Assembly: GCA_021464415.1 (NCBI GenBank)
Contig: CM038467.1
Location: 48,111,715 to 48,175,714, forward strand
Direction of reading: 5' to 3'
Length of the DNA stretch: 64,000 nt
Source of the DNA: Lonicera japonica
Taxonomy: Eukaryota; Streptophyta; Magnoliopsida; Dipsacales; Caprifoliaceae
Below the pieces are notes generated by a model that had not been told where the DNA came from, did no database searches, and saw only the letters and a list, made by a program, of their open reading frames with translations. The first letter of the stretch is position 1, and each line of letters opens with the position of its first letter. Made by a program: the position numbers and the translations under genes. Positions 47,925 through 59,861 of this stretch are shown in pieces.

Positions 47925-50310
47925 AATTTTGGGTGGTGTTAATTGCACATATTAAAACACTTTAACATTGCCTCAATTTTATTACACCAAAATAAAATGA
48001 ACATACTTTACGATTGTGTTGATTGTGCCGAATATATACACATTACCTTCGTGTAATAGGACCGAAATATTGTTAAGAACAAAAAAATACACGGTTTCAG
48101 TGGAGATAAAAATTAGGAGATGCAAACGGTTTGGTTCGGTTCTAAATCTTCCAAATCTAAACCTGAAACAAACTTTTCAGTTTCGCTTCGATTTTCATAT
48201 AAATTTTTTAAAACTAAATAAATTGTAAGACAACACATCATGCAAAACAAATTTTATTTTATTTTATTTTATTTTTATGAATTGTAAAGTTAAGTTTGCA
48301 CAAAACATAATTTTGATTAGAACATAATTTTGGTCAAAACATAATTTTGTCAAATAAGACCTTTTGCCCCATTTCTAGTGGTAAAAATTAGAAGATCCAA
48401 ACCGAATTTAAAAGTTCGATTTCAGTTTGATTCGGTTTCTAAATCTTTCAAACCCAAACCAAACTTTTCGGTTCAATTTTATTCGGTTTTACTATATATT
48501 TTTAAAATAAAATAAATTGTAAAGCAACACTTATTTTGGTTTAAAAAATAATAACTATTTAATTGCTCTTATTTATTTTGAACAAAAAAAAAATATTAAC
48601 TCTACATTTATAATATAGTTCCAATATTTATAATAGCTCTTAGAATTCGACTATTTTAACATTGTTTTCATTTGATCGCCTTATTCCATTTGATGCAAAA
48701 CCTAGTGCCCCCATTGCCAAAGCCTAACTCCTTCAACTCATTGACTATCACCAGCAGTGAGCCAAGTGCAAGGTAAGGTGGGCACTTGCCTCTTTGTCTC
48801 TTTAATTTTGGGCAGCACTAATAACACATATTAAAACACTTTGACATTGCATCGCTCCTATTACACTCAAATAATGTGCACATACTTTACGATTGCGCTG
48901 ATTGTGCCGAACATATATGTATACATTACATTGGTGCGAGAGGGTTGAACCATTGTATTTTTTTGTTCTTAACAATATCTTGGCCCTATTGCACTGAGTA
49001 AGGGGTGTTTTCGATTTCGGTCGGGATAAATATTAGGAGAAATGATTCGCTTCAGTTTCAGTTTCTAAATCCAAACCAGAACCAAAGTTTTTGGTTTCGC
49101 TTCAGTTTTCATATATTTTTTTTAAAACGAATTAAATAAATTGTAAGATAACATTTATTTTTGTTAGAAAAATACTTATTTTGAATCAAAAAATATTAAC
49201 TTTTACAATTACAATATAACTTCAATATTCATGATAGCTTAAAGAGTCACTTTCTCACTAGACTTTGTAAATTTTAGTAACTGATGTATCAAGACATTGG
49301 TATAATTTACTATGCTAATTTACATTTAAAGAGTACATATTAATACAATTTTTCTATTTTTAATGCCTTCTTAGGTGCAAAAAAAGAATTGGAGAAGATT
49401 GAAGAAAAAGAGAAATTAAAGTGGGTGAAGAGACTTAAAGTAGTTTAATACTTTTAAACGCATAACTTTTTACTCAAGATTTTGAATAATGTTATTCTTG
49501 AATCCATTTTGAAGAGAATTTCGAGAGTTACAACTTTACAGTTCAAAATATTTTTAAATTCAGCCATTTTGGGACTAATATTGCGATGCCAGATCAATAG
49601 CTTGGAAGGAGGAAAATTCAAATTGCACCCTAAATTGAGCACAAAAATATTCATCTCAGCAGCCAGCCCATGTGATTAATTCAGCAACCTAAATGTGTGG
49701 GCTAAATGCTAATTAAGCCCAAAGCTGACCATTACGCCCAATTAAATAATAAGCCCATTATTAAACAATAAACCCACTAGTTGCAAATATTATAAAAGTA
49801 CCAACCATAGGGAGAGCAGCGGATGCAAAATTTCGGTAGTGCTATAGCCGATTCTCTTTCTCTCCACTTTTTCTTGATTTCTTTATTACTCTTTGCTCAA
49901 GGGGTTTGAAAATTTGAATTTTTTAATTTAATGTCAAGTAAGTTTTGTTTTACTAATTTTTTTTTTCTTTTCATGCTAGCATAAATTTATTTTAAGGTCA
50001 GGATAAATATATTTCATTGATTCTATTATACATATTCATGTTAATTAACTCTACTAATTTAATGGTTCAATATTAAGTTCCAAGTTTTCCTTATTAGATG
50101 CCTATTTCAATTGATAAAAATAAAGTTATATTCTTATTATATTTTTGTTAGATTCACTTTATGATTTGTTAAGAGCAGATATAAGGTGTGTTTTGATAGA
50201 TATAATGAATCTTCTGATCTTATACATAAGTTTGGCTGTAAAATAATTATAATTAGATTTTATAAATTAATTAAACTTGATTGATTTGATTTTTCGCAAA
50301 TAATAGAGTC

Positions 50311-52428
50311 GATAGACCAAATTATTGTGAGATAACAGTAGAGTTGATTGAGTTGATTGATTTTATAAATTAATTAAACTTGATTAATTTGATTTTGTTG
50401 TCTTGCTTAATATTATTTAATTTAATTACATTATTTTAGTTTACTTGCTTCAATTTATTTTATTTGCTTGATTCCCATAAACTAACTAGATTAGGAGTTT
50501 AGTGAAAGATTAACAAGATAATTATAAAACATACTATTTGAGTCCTAGTAGATCGACCTTGCTTACACGCAACACCATAAACCGATTTGTGCACTTGTGA
50601 ATATTAAAATTTATCAAAACAGTAACATAAAATTTTAAATAATAAAGTAATGTTATTTTTGAGCCACATATTCAATGATTCAGTTTACTTTGGTTAGGTT
50701 TTATAACATCCCGCGCCAAAACCGAACCAAATACATTTGGTTTTGGTTCGGTTTCTTTGTTTTAATTTTGATTTTTTTGGTTCGATTTTTTACAGATTGT
50801 TTCGGCTTGGTACGATTCAGCCGTTCTATTTTTTGGTTTGCCAAAACACCCCTAGCACCGAGGTAAAGTACACATGCTCGGTGCGATTGGACCAAGTAAT
50901 GAGATAAAGTGTTACCTAGTAATGTGGTGCGTGTAATTAGCACCGCCCTTAATTTTTTAAATGTGTTTATTTTTGTTAACAATTTAAAAATAATAATTTA
51001 GTAAGTAGTAAAATATATTTTTACTTTTTTTATTTTATATAAAAATTTCAACTTTGCCCACCACGTTGTAGATTATTAAAAACTTTATTGTTAAGCGTGA
51101 TACTTATAATACTTTAAAAATCGTCAATTGTAAGTTTTTTTAAAAAAAATATAGTTTTAACCTTTTAGTGTCATTTTCTTGAAATGTTACAGTATAAAAA
51201 AAGCCACATAGATCATAGTTAATTTTTGTCCCCTTACTCTTAAATTCTGGTTTCACCACTGATTATCACACTGTGCATAAGGTTGTATTGATTGCCAATA
51301 TCTCCTTTTTCAGCTATATATTGTCGAGATTGTGTTATTATCTAGGTCACACTTTGCTAACACTAATATCAAAATTCTAAGGTAGTCCAATCCAGTAATA
51401 ATAAGTAATTACTCTTTTAACTGAGCATAAGATAGAGCTTCCTTTTTCCTTATGATAAACAATTTGACACAATACAACAAACAAATTGAAGAGTTAAGGC
51501 TTATCAATACCGAATTCTTTGCTAGTTTTTGTTTGAATGAACTTTTGTTAATCTTAATTAGAACTTTCATTAAGTGCTTTGGTGACTTGGTATGGCTTAC
51601 TTGTGGGAGCTGAAATTAGGAATGTTTTTGGTCTCAACCAGGATGAAAATTAGAGTGACCCAAACCCAAACCAAATTAGGAATATTTTTGGTTTAGTTTT
51701 GCACTAGCACACCGTAAACTCATACTAAACTTATCCGGTTTCGGATTTAGTTCTTTCAATTCAATTTTTAATGAATCAGTACAGTTCGAGCATCCAGTTT
51801 TTGGATTGCCTACACCACCCTTACCTGGAATATTGCCAATACTAATGTGTGCAATTGGGTCATTCTATTGTGGTTAATTTGAGCCTAATACGTGGACCAT
51901 TTATGTTGGGTGAAGCATATTATGTATGGTCGTTGGGCCTTTGATTTGTGTGTATAAACTTGCTGTGATACCATATTAGAGTTAGGAGCGTCCAACTCAA
52001 AACCAATTGGCAATGAGTGGAGTAGCCCCTTCATCTTATATATTGCTTTGTGATGATTCTTTTTCCCGATGTGGGATTTTTAGTCTCAACAAATACTTGC
52101 CCAATATGTTTGTCTAAGTTCCATACTAGAAAATCTGCTAATTGTTCCCTGCCACCATTGTTTCCATTTCAATTGTATTGATGAATGGCTTGGCCGAATG
52201 CTATCTACCAGTTTGCCTGAACTCTCATCTGCCTCATTATGTTTCTTGATGTTCTTTTGGTTTTTTCTTGCCATTACTTCCCATCCTACAACAACGTCAA
52301 TTAACCTTTCTTGTAAAATAGTATGAAAGACTATTAAACAATGTCAAAGTGAGAGTAAGGAAATAAATCATCATGCTATCTAAACAAATAATTTACATAA
52401 TTTTGAAAAATTTCTGGTCTATTGGACG
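50311..52428. other. AT-rich spacer with degenerate repeat remnants, no gene
   Basis: Contains an LTR-tail-like segment (AGTCCTAGTAGATCGACCTTGCTTACACGC...TGTGCACTTGTGAATATTAAA, 50540-50610). There are also GGTTTTGGTTCGGTTT blocks (50700-50840 and 51660-51830) and a stretch resembling an old retroelement end (AACTCAAAACCAATTGGCAA ... GATGTGGGATTTTTAGTCTCAACA, 51990-52090). I see no supportable coding region. Confidence 0.5.
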
Positions 52429-54225
52429 TGTTGACCTTGAAGGTCTTAATCTTATTTTGATAATAACAATAAATCAATCATGTGTAATTTAACATGTTCT
52501 TGATATAAGATTATAGATTTCTTATTTGGAAAATCAAGAATAGCATGATTGCTCAAAGGAAGTTTGACAAAGATCATTCAATCAATATCCGATCAAGTCA
52601 ACGAAGCATTGGACTAAAACCGATCTATCCGAATTAAGATTATTCTTCTACAAGCGTTGGACAAGACAAGAAGATCATTCTCATCACTCACAAGCTAGCA
52701 ATGCAAATTCATGGAACACAAAGATCAAGAACCATATGCTAAAGCTTCAAGGGAAAAGCTTCAAGTGAAGAATCAATTTGAAGAAACAAATCGAAGCATT
52801 CGAAGACTCACCTATTCGGTAATTGAGTGTTTACTTAGGATTAATGTAAAGTTTCTTAATTGATTGATAATATAGCTCAAACATAAACTTGCATCATTGT
52901 TAGATTGATCAAAATCAGTTTGAATCAAAATTTCTTTGAAAACACCATTCTTGCAAAAATCGGTTTTCAAATAATTTTATATTAAATTGATTTGAGCATA
53001 TTTTGAGCTCTCATGAAAATAGGTGTCTTAGGATAATATATTTAACCTATCCCAAGCATCAAAATTGATTTTGGAACTTAATTGCAAAAATGTTTATTTT
53101 TCCCTTTCTAGACTTGCTCCGTTTTTGTGCAGTTTTGATCTAACGGTTTGAAGGAGGCCTTCCCGGACTCCGATCATTATGAAATTTGGACAGAAGTTAT
53201 TTAACACATTATAGTACTTATATCCAAAATTTCATCAAGTTCCAACGGTTGGATAATGAGATATGATCAAAACAAATCGGGAAAAATTTGCTGTCTGCAG
53301 CAATCTTCTAAACTGACCAGCAGAGGTCATCAGTCGACTGATGGCTTTGCTCAGTCGACTGATGGTCACTCAGTCGACTAAGGAGCCTTGCTCAGTCGAC
53401 TGATGACCTGAATATAGCCGTTGGATTTCGAATTTTTTACTATTTTTGGTACAAAACTTCCCCCAAACCTCTCAAACGGCTATATCACTTTTGGGACTAT
53501 AAATATGACTTCCAAAACTCATTTTACATACCTTGAATCACTCTCATACTCTATTCTTCATCTATCTTCATTATTCAAAGATTCAAGAAATTATTTTTGA
53601 TCAATCATTATCATTTGAGCTATATCATCTTGATCAAATAGGATAACTCTAGTGTGAGCTTCAAATTGTATTCTTTACACACTTGTGAGAGTTATTGTAA
53701 ATTGGTGTGAATCACCAAACAATTATATTTCATTGTGAGAGGTAAATCTCATAGGAAAAACAAGAAGGAAAATTCTTGTTTAGTTTTTGTGAAAGGTAAA
53801 TTTCACAAGGTTAGCAAGAGAGAGATTCTTGTGAGAATATTGTGGTCAAGCAATATTTGTAAAGAGTGTAGTGAGACAACAACACTTGTAGTGGTTTGAT
53901 CTTCACCCGGAAGGAGATTGGAATTAGTGAAAATTCTCGGGGAACTAACCGAGCGCGGACTATGGTTTGGTAAACCAAAACCGTGTGGACAAAAAGCCTT
54001 GGACTTCAAATCGGTTCAATCTTTCTAACTCAATCTCTTTATTTACTTGCTATATTATTGTTTGCTTGAGATTGTTTATTTGCTTAATTGTTTATTTGAT
54101 TGCATTCCTTGATAATTTGTTTTGTAAATTTGTTTTACTTAAACATTGTTAGAAAAGTTTTTAAATTCCGCATTAAGTTTTAAAAACCCTATTCACCCCC
54201 CTCTAGGGTTGAAATCCGACCAACA
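52429..54225 (+). mobile_element. Sirevirus (SIRE-type Ty1/copia) solo LTR
   Basis: A complete 1797-bp LTR opens TGTTGACCTTGAAGGTCTTAA and closes AAATCCGACCAACA. The tail AACCCTATTCACCCCCCTCTAGGG is typical of Sirevirus LTRs. Perfect 5-bp target copies GGACG lie at 52424-52428 and 54226-54230. There is no internal region, so it formed by LTR-LTR recombination. A cluster of four SalI-type palindromes lies at 53331-53402. Confidence 0.9.
53331..53402. promoter_or_regulatory. Cluster of four CAGTCGACTG palindromes in Sirevirus LTR
   Basis: Copies are at 53331-53340, 53352-53361, 53371-53380 (last base A) and 53393-53402, spaced 19-22 bp. CAGTCGACTG is its own reverse complement. The LTR's ACTATAAATATG (about 53497-53508) lies about 95 bp downstream, so the array sits where an upstream enhancer would be expected. 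Confidence 0.7.
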
Positions 54226-54364
54226 GGACGGACAAAAATGATAAGGTGGATATACATTTAATCATTTTGCATTACATAAGCAATGGATGATCAATTAATT
54301 AGTGTTTGCTATTATATAGGTATATTATTATTCATAACACTTCATTAACTTAAAAATTTTGCTC

Positions 54365-54640
54365 TATTATCGAGATGATTGCTAACTTTTTGTTCAACAT
54401 CTCTTCTATGGGTAGGCGCATTTGTTCTTGTTTGATTTGTAGTAGTAACAAGAGGATTATAGGGCATGTTCATATTGTCTTATTCCCCTTCCAATATTTG
54501 AATCGCCGTTTTCATGGATGGAAGATTTCCTGGATACCACTAAATATACCATGGCCCTACAATCATAAGCCTTTTCATCACTATAGCATCTACATCTTCT
54601 TTAATACAACTATCTAGCTCCTTTCTTTTATCAAGATTGT
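54365..54640 (-). pseudogene. LRK10L kinase C-terminal relic
   Basis: The minus strand encodes KEDVDAIVMKRLMIVGPWYI, then a stop, WYPGNLPSMKTAIQILEGE, a second stop, and DNMNMPYNPLVTT. This matches the C-terminal lobe of the kinase at 37420-41640 (EEDGDAIVMKKLTIVGLWCI, WYPVDRPSMK, QMLEGE). Two stops and missing upstream lobes show a dead fragment. It is a third kinase remnant beside a third mevalonate kinase remnant. Confidence 0.85.
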
Positions 54641-56515
54641 TAATATATTATACGAGCTTAATGCGAATGCAATAGGTCTGCCCACTTAGTGTTGGGCCGA
54701 CCCGGATGGGATATTTAGTTAACCCTAGGGAATCTCCATATATATAATAAATGATAGGAACTCTACGGTTTAACCTATTATTCACAGCCTTCATCTTTCA
54801 AATATAGAGATTCTCATTCTCTCTCTAGGGTTATCACCTAAGAACCCAAAGATTTGTGACGTGGAGAACAAGGGGAAATTCTAGCAGTCTACCTAATGTT
54901 GTCGCTGAGATATGGGAGCACATTAAGAGGCAACGTACATTAAATTTTTGTAACCAATAAGTCAGTCAACGATCCTTTCTGCATATTCGGGATTTTTTCA
55001 TTGAAGGTATATCTAAATCTTTTTAAAAATATCTCAATTGTTCTACTTTTCATAGAGAAAATGGGACATGCAATCTCACAATAATGAACACATAGTTTTA
55101 ACATTGTATTTGTTAAGCTATCACCAAACTAGCAAAAACAAATCACTGAAAATATTATCGTGTATACCCAGATAATCCAATTACACCGAATTCAACACTC
55201 TTAATCCTTCATAAAAAGTAGTGCATTACCCCTTATTATTTGATGTATTCATGACCCTCTATCAAAGATAAACTTGATGTGGTCATTGGCCCGCTAATGA
55301 GTAGCAAAACATGATGTATTATTGAATAGTAAATCCTTATATCAATGTAGTTAAGTCCAGTTGCTTTCCTAAACACACCCATTTCTATCTCTTATGATGT
55401 TTCCCCCAACAAAATTCCTAAGCTACACTTATCACGGTAAATCATTGTAGACACTCAATTTTTTTTCTTCTATTTGAACCCCATTACTGTAAATAAAATC
55501 AAGGCCCTTGAGAGGCATATCATATTTGGGTCTAAGTATATGAATCATCTTTATCCAAAGAGCTCTCTATTAAAGGCCATATGATATGTTACTCTACAAG
55601 TAACCATTATCTTTTCTCACTATTGCATTAATTGTTATTATGTTGATTTGGACATACCATTGCTCATAGAATTTCTAGCATAAGCAACACATTACTCTCT
55701 CACGGGTGCAAAAATGATATTATACAACCATTTAGACTTCATTAATCAAAACAATTTAAAGGTATATTAAGAGGGGTTATCTGAGTTTTTAACCAAAACA
55801 AATATGCTAACTTGCCTTTGGAGTCTGACTTTTGCACATTGAGATTTAAAAGATTCAAAACATGTGGTGTAATTTTTTTATATCCAAATGTTTAATGGAA
55901 GTCTATTAATTATTAATATATAGAAATGATGTTTGTTTTCTCATCTCTTAATGATAAATTGGATTAAAATCAAGCATTCAGCGCTAGGAGGTAAGTCATT
56001 TGATGAATGCTTAATTACACTTTATTGAAATTTTAAATGTCACTTATTCAGCATTTCGAGTCAAATGAAGTTGAACATTTTTTCAGAGATTCCATTCATC
56101 AGGAAACATTCATAATTCAACATCAATGTTCAATAATTAAAGGCTAAAAAAACCAACGACCTCTTAATTTGGATGAAGGGAGTAATTTAGTAGTTATACT
56201 CATCGAGTTGACAAATTCAGGAAAAGGGTTTTTTAATATCACAATTCTAGCAAACCAATATGAATATCCACTCTCAATCACAAACATTTTAAGGAGTTGT
56301 TTATATTTTACCCCATGAAGTTTCGTCGCCTTTTCACTTTTGCCGATGAAGTTCAAGTTGTGCCACGAAGCTCTCATCCGTAAAGTTTGATCTTATTTTC
56401 ACTTTAGTCTAAAATCCAATGTGCATTACATGTGGCGTTTTTAGTCCAAAAATCCATTCCGATGGTTGGCTTTTGAATTAAAGTGAAAACGGGAGTAAAA
56501 TTTAAGGACGAGCAT
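54641..56515. other. AT-rich spacer without recognisable gene
   Basis: There is a possible old LTR-like promoter (CCATATATATAATAAATG with CATTCTCTCTCTAGGGTT downstream, 54735-54830). At about 56230-56298 is a short match to mevalonate kinase intron 1 (AATCACAAACATTTT). I see nothing else I can support. Confidence 0.45.
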
Positions 56516-57262
56516 TAGGGGTGGCAATTTGTGACACGACACAATAACATGACTCAAACGTACCCAACACATAATTAGAAGGTTAGGGTTAAACGGGTAG
56601 TGTCAAAATTGGGCTGACACACTTAATGCAATTATTAAAATGGTTGGGTTAGGGTCAACCCGCGTAACATGAAAATATCAACCTATGTAACACAAACCCA
56701 TAATAAGCGTGTAAAAAAGGTTACTATAAGCAAAAAAAATAAGGCTAAACCTCAATCTAGATACCCTTACTTTTCCTTATACTGGATATTGCCACATGCT
56801 TGCACCTAGAATTTAAATGAATGTGAGAATGTTGGTATCAGTTAAATTCAAAATAATATCCTTTAAAATTTATAAATTATATGTATGATAAATATAAATC
56901 AATAAATGGTATAAGAACCATTTGAGGTAGTTTTGTGTTTATAAAGATATGTTAACCTCGTATTATGATGCATTATAATTTCTTGCAGTCCCCACTAAGA
57001 TAAGACAAGTGCAAAACCTAAACCTGTATTTATAATTTAATGGAATGTAATTTAACTATGTTTATTTTGGTGTGATAAAATTTATTTAGAATGGCTTCTT
57101 AATGTTTTAGTAAACGGGTTACATGTCTCAACTTGTGTAGCATGATTAATATATGGTCAGGTTATGGTTAAATTTTTTGACATGATTAGTTAATCGTGTT
57201 GGGTTAGTGTTCACCTTTCTAATAATTTCAACCCGTGTAACAAGGCACGATTGCCTCCCATA
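56516..57262. mobile_element. hAT-type MITE (747 bp)
   Basis: The ends TAGGGGTGGCAAT and (reverse complement of the right end) TATGGGAGGCAAT form imperfect inverted repeats. The 8-bp flanks ACGAGCAT (56508-56515) and ACAAGCAT (57263-57270) differ by one base. The interior has ACACGACAC / GGGTTAGGGT-type motifs and no transposase. Confidence 0.75.
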
Positions 57263-57388
57263 ACAAGCATGATGCAAAATGACCTTCATGCATGAAATTA
57301 CAAAAATAGTCCAACTGTAAGAGCGAAATTATAAATAACTCCATTTTAAGGGTCAAGAAATCTAAAGAATAATAAAGCATAGACGTAC

Positions 57389-57526
57389 CGGAAGGAGGAA
57401 GGGGAAAAGAGAAAAACTTATATAGGTGTAAAGATCGATGGAGGTAGCCACTGTTGCAGATCCGTGAACGATGGCGTGTTTGCTGGCAAGTATTATTTTC
57501 CCAAGAGCTCTCGCTCTCACCCACAT
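57389..57526 (-). pseudogene. Mevalonate kinase exon 1, third copy
   Basis: The minus strand encodes MWVRARALGKIILASKHAIV, then HGSATVATSIDLYTYISFSL and a LPPSG end, followed by a GTACGT donor. The spacing between GKIILA and HGS is the normal one, unlike the two duplicated copies, and the exon length is a multiple of three. Pro-to-Leu (APGK) and GEH-to-SKH changes damage the N-terminal motif. The following intron is broken by inserted DNA that includes the MITE at 56516. No later exon is found. Confidence 0.8.
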
Positions 57527-57769
57527 ACTCACTCACTCACTAGCTCGATCTAAATTTTTCTCTCCAACAAAGCAAAATAATGTGGAAATTGGCGATCTCT
57601 TTCTCAATCTAATAGTTTTATGAAATCTTGTTATCAATTAATGTGGGAGAGAAATGTCTTCTACTATGGCCAACAAAAAGAGGTAACCCTCCATTCATGG
57701 AATCCCGTTTGTTTGAGTTATTACTATGGAGATGGTGATGGTAGTAGGTTTATGCTGACTGATGGCACG

Positions 57770-58212
57770 TGTAGGTCGAAAAATACCCTAGAGGGGGTGA
57801 ATAGGGTTTTTAAAACTTAATCGGATTTTTAAAATAGATTTAAAAATGTTTAATGTCTATATCAATCAAGCAATCAAGAAACAAAGTTAATTCCAATCAC
57901 AATGAATAAATTTCACAATATAAGAATCAAAAGATAGAAAGATTAAACTGATACAAGTCGAAAACTTTTTGTCTACACGGTTCGGCTTGTTAGCCCCTAC
58001 TTCCGCGCTCGGTTAGTTCTCAGAGAATTTTTACTATTACCAATCTTCTTCCGGGTGAAGATCAAACCACTACAAGAATTCAAACTCTTACAAATGTTGC
58101 TACCTCAGAACACTTAACACAAGAACAACTTCTTGCTTTTCTAAGAGATAAACCTCTATTGAATTTGGAAGAATAAGTTTCTGGTGATACACACCAAAGT
58201 GCAATAACACTC
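57770..58212 (-). mobile_element. Sirevirus LTR 3' fragment
   Basis: Reverse-complement match to the end of the LTR at 52429-54225. It includes TACCCTAGAGGGGGTGAATAGGG, TCTACACGGTTCGG, CGCGCTCGGTTAGTTCTC and CCGGGTGAAGATCAAACCACTAC. It stops near 58212, where the next element begins, so the rest of the LTR has been lost. Confidence 0.8.
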
Positions 58213-58382
58213 TATGAGAATCCGCAAATGCGACCCCCGGGTCTCATTCTCGTTCTTGGGCGTCTGAAACGTCGGAAGGGATTTCGTCATTCCATTTGCT
58301 TCGTTGTGTTGATATTTCATATCGGGAGTCCCTCTATCCTATTTCTAGATGCGAGAGGGCTCGTTCAGAGTCGCCAGTACGT

Positions 58383-59751
58383 TTTACGAGAAAACGGACA
58401 AAATAATTGTGTAAGAGAAAAGGCTACAGATAAGCCTTTTATTTACACGTTTGTCTACGAAACCAAGATTCTATAGGGTTCGGGAACTATATTACGATTT
58501 GGGAAGGTGTTAAGCACCCATTCCGCCCTTTCGGTCTCTAGTGGTCTTTTATATGTTTATTTTATGTTGAAAAACTTGGATGCTTTTACTGACAATCTAC
58601 TACTTCCCAAATGAGAAACCCTAATTTCTGAGGAAAGCACGGAAAGGGATAAAAACCTTTGTGTTTCGAGATCCAATGTTTTATTTTGAAAGACGTAAAT
58701 ATAAGTGACAAAAGTTATTTTTCTTTAGAGAGGGTTTTCCGTTTTATTTCTCAGATAACGACGGCTTTTCTCGGGTTTGGACTTATTTTGGAAAAAGTTT
58801 GGATCTTGTATCGGAACTAATTCAATATGGAATTAGAACTCTTGAGGGGAGTTCTACCAGATATATCACAATCTATGAAAGAGATAGGATATACCGGGTT
58901 TTTAATTCCTAAGTAAGTTTTACCGGTCCGGGTTTTGAAAACAGGATTTTATCCGGATGATAATGTACTTACTCTTCTGGTTTTGTAAATGATTTTATCA
59001 GGGTCTTTTGTTTTTGACAACAGTAGACTATTTGTAACATGGCAATAAGTTTATTCAGATAAAACGTGGACAAAACAACAGAAATAGAACAAGTACACAT
59101 ATATTTAATGTTAAATACTATAAAAGACTTTCTTTACCTTCCCGACGAGAATAATAATAAGAAAGAAAATATAATATGGCAGAGAGATCTCCGACGATAA
59201 TAATCTTTTCCTTCTTCAGATATTTTTGAGAATTCGATTCCAGAGACGGGACACGTCGAGTGTCGAGAATAGATTCGATAATTCTTCAGAAATAAGACGA
59301 GAATCGAGAATGCTTGATGAAAGGCTAGAAAATCAGATATAAGCCAATAATTCTTCAATCCTGCTGTTGCTGCCCTCGAACCCTTGGGGGTGTTGGCCTA
59401 TTTATAGTGCTCGGGGAAGAATGTCGCTCGACACATCCCCAGAAAGGGCATCTGTCGCGTGACAATGTGTACCATGTCGCGCGACAAACGGCTGAAGTGA
59501 TGTTTCTAACAGACTGATGTGTCAGAGAGTGGATGGTCTAGTGTTAGAGAGGTTTGTCGCGCGATACAAGGGAGATTGTCGCGCGACATACTCATTTGTC
59601 GTGCGACAATCCTCCTTAAAAATAGGTTTGTTTGGCCAACAAACCCTTTCGGGGCAGTTTCGGGTGCTCGGGTGTGTCCCGGACTCTAGAAACAGTAGTT
59701 CTCGTAGGTCGTTAGAGTTCTTGTGGGGGCTCACAGATCAGGGTGTCTACA
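58383..59751 (-). mobile_element. LTR of a Tat/Ogre-like Ty3/gypsy element (minus strand)
   Basis: On the minus strand the LTR opens TGTAGACACCCTGATC at 59751 and contains six TGTCGCGCGACA-type palindromes (59608-59422). A TATA box (CTATAAATAGG, 59407-59397) follows. Near its end it has GGTGCTTAACACCTTCCC and TAGTTCCCGAACCC, a pattern familiar from Ogre/Tat LTR ends. TGGCGACTCTG follows at about 58378-58368 and looks like the start of a tRNA-Arg-type primer site. Only about 160 bp of possible internal sequence remain before the Sirevirus fragment. Its first about 110 bp match, inverted, the sequence from 63891. Confidence 0.7.
59422..59608 (-). promoter_or_regulatory. LTR promoter: palindrome array plus TATA box
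   Basis: Six copies of TGTCGCGCGACA or one-base variants lie at 59597, 59577, 59555, 59475, 59453 and 59422 (plus-strand left ends). Variants differ by C-to-T or G-to-A, mostly at CpG. TATAAATA follows about 15 bp downstream of the last copy in transcription direction. Confidence 0.7.
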
Positions 59752-59861
59752 GACCCTCTCGACTCAAGCTCCTTGCTTGCAAGGAATTAAGGCGATTGGA
59801 AGAGACCATGGATCCATGGCTCCCGCAAGAACTCTAAGGAAGTGTGTGTATGCAAAAAGTG

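Larger units (their letters stand above)
46190..49000 (+). repeat. Tandem duplication within the right arm (two units)
   Basis: About 46190-46660 plus 47925-48380 is repeated as about 48380-49000. Both have TTCGGTTTCTAAATCTTTCA, then AACCTAGTGCC(T/C)CCATT, CAACTCATTGACTATCACC, GCAAGGTAAGGTGGGCACTTG, and TTTACGATTG(T/C)G. The hAT element lies in the first unit only. A third partial unit begins near 48955. The left arm has a single unit. Confidence 0.75.
43098..50310. repeat. Inverted segmental duplication, right arm
   Basis: The reverse complement of the left arm. It carries mevalonate kinase exon 2 (43375-43132), intron 1, exon 1 (45388-45246), the promoter, the GGTTCGGTTT block, and the outer flank that matches 3604-5077. 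It has two insertions absent from the left arm, a LINE fragment (44376-45000) and a hAT element (46661-47924), and an internal tandem duplication (46190-48380 versus 48380-49000). Homology fades near 50310. Confidence 0.85.
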
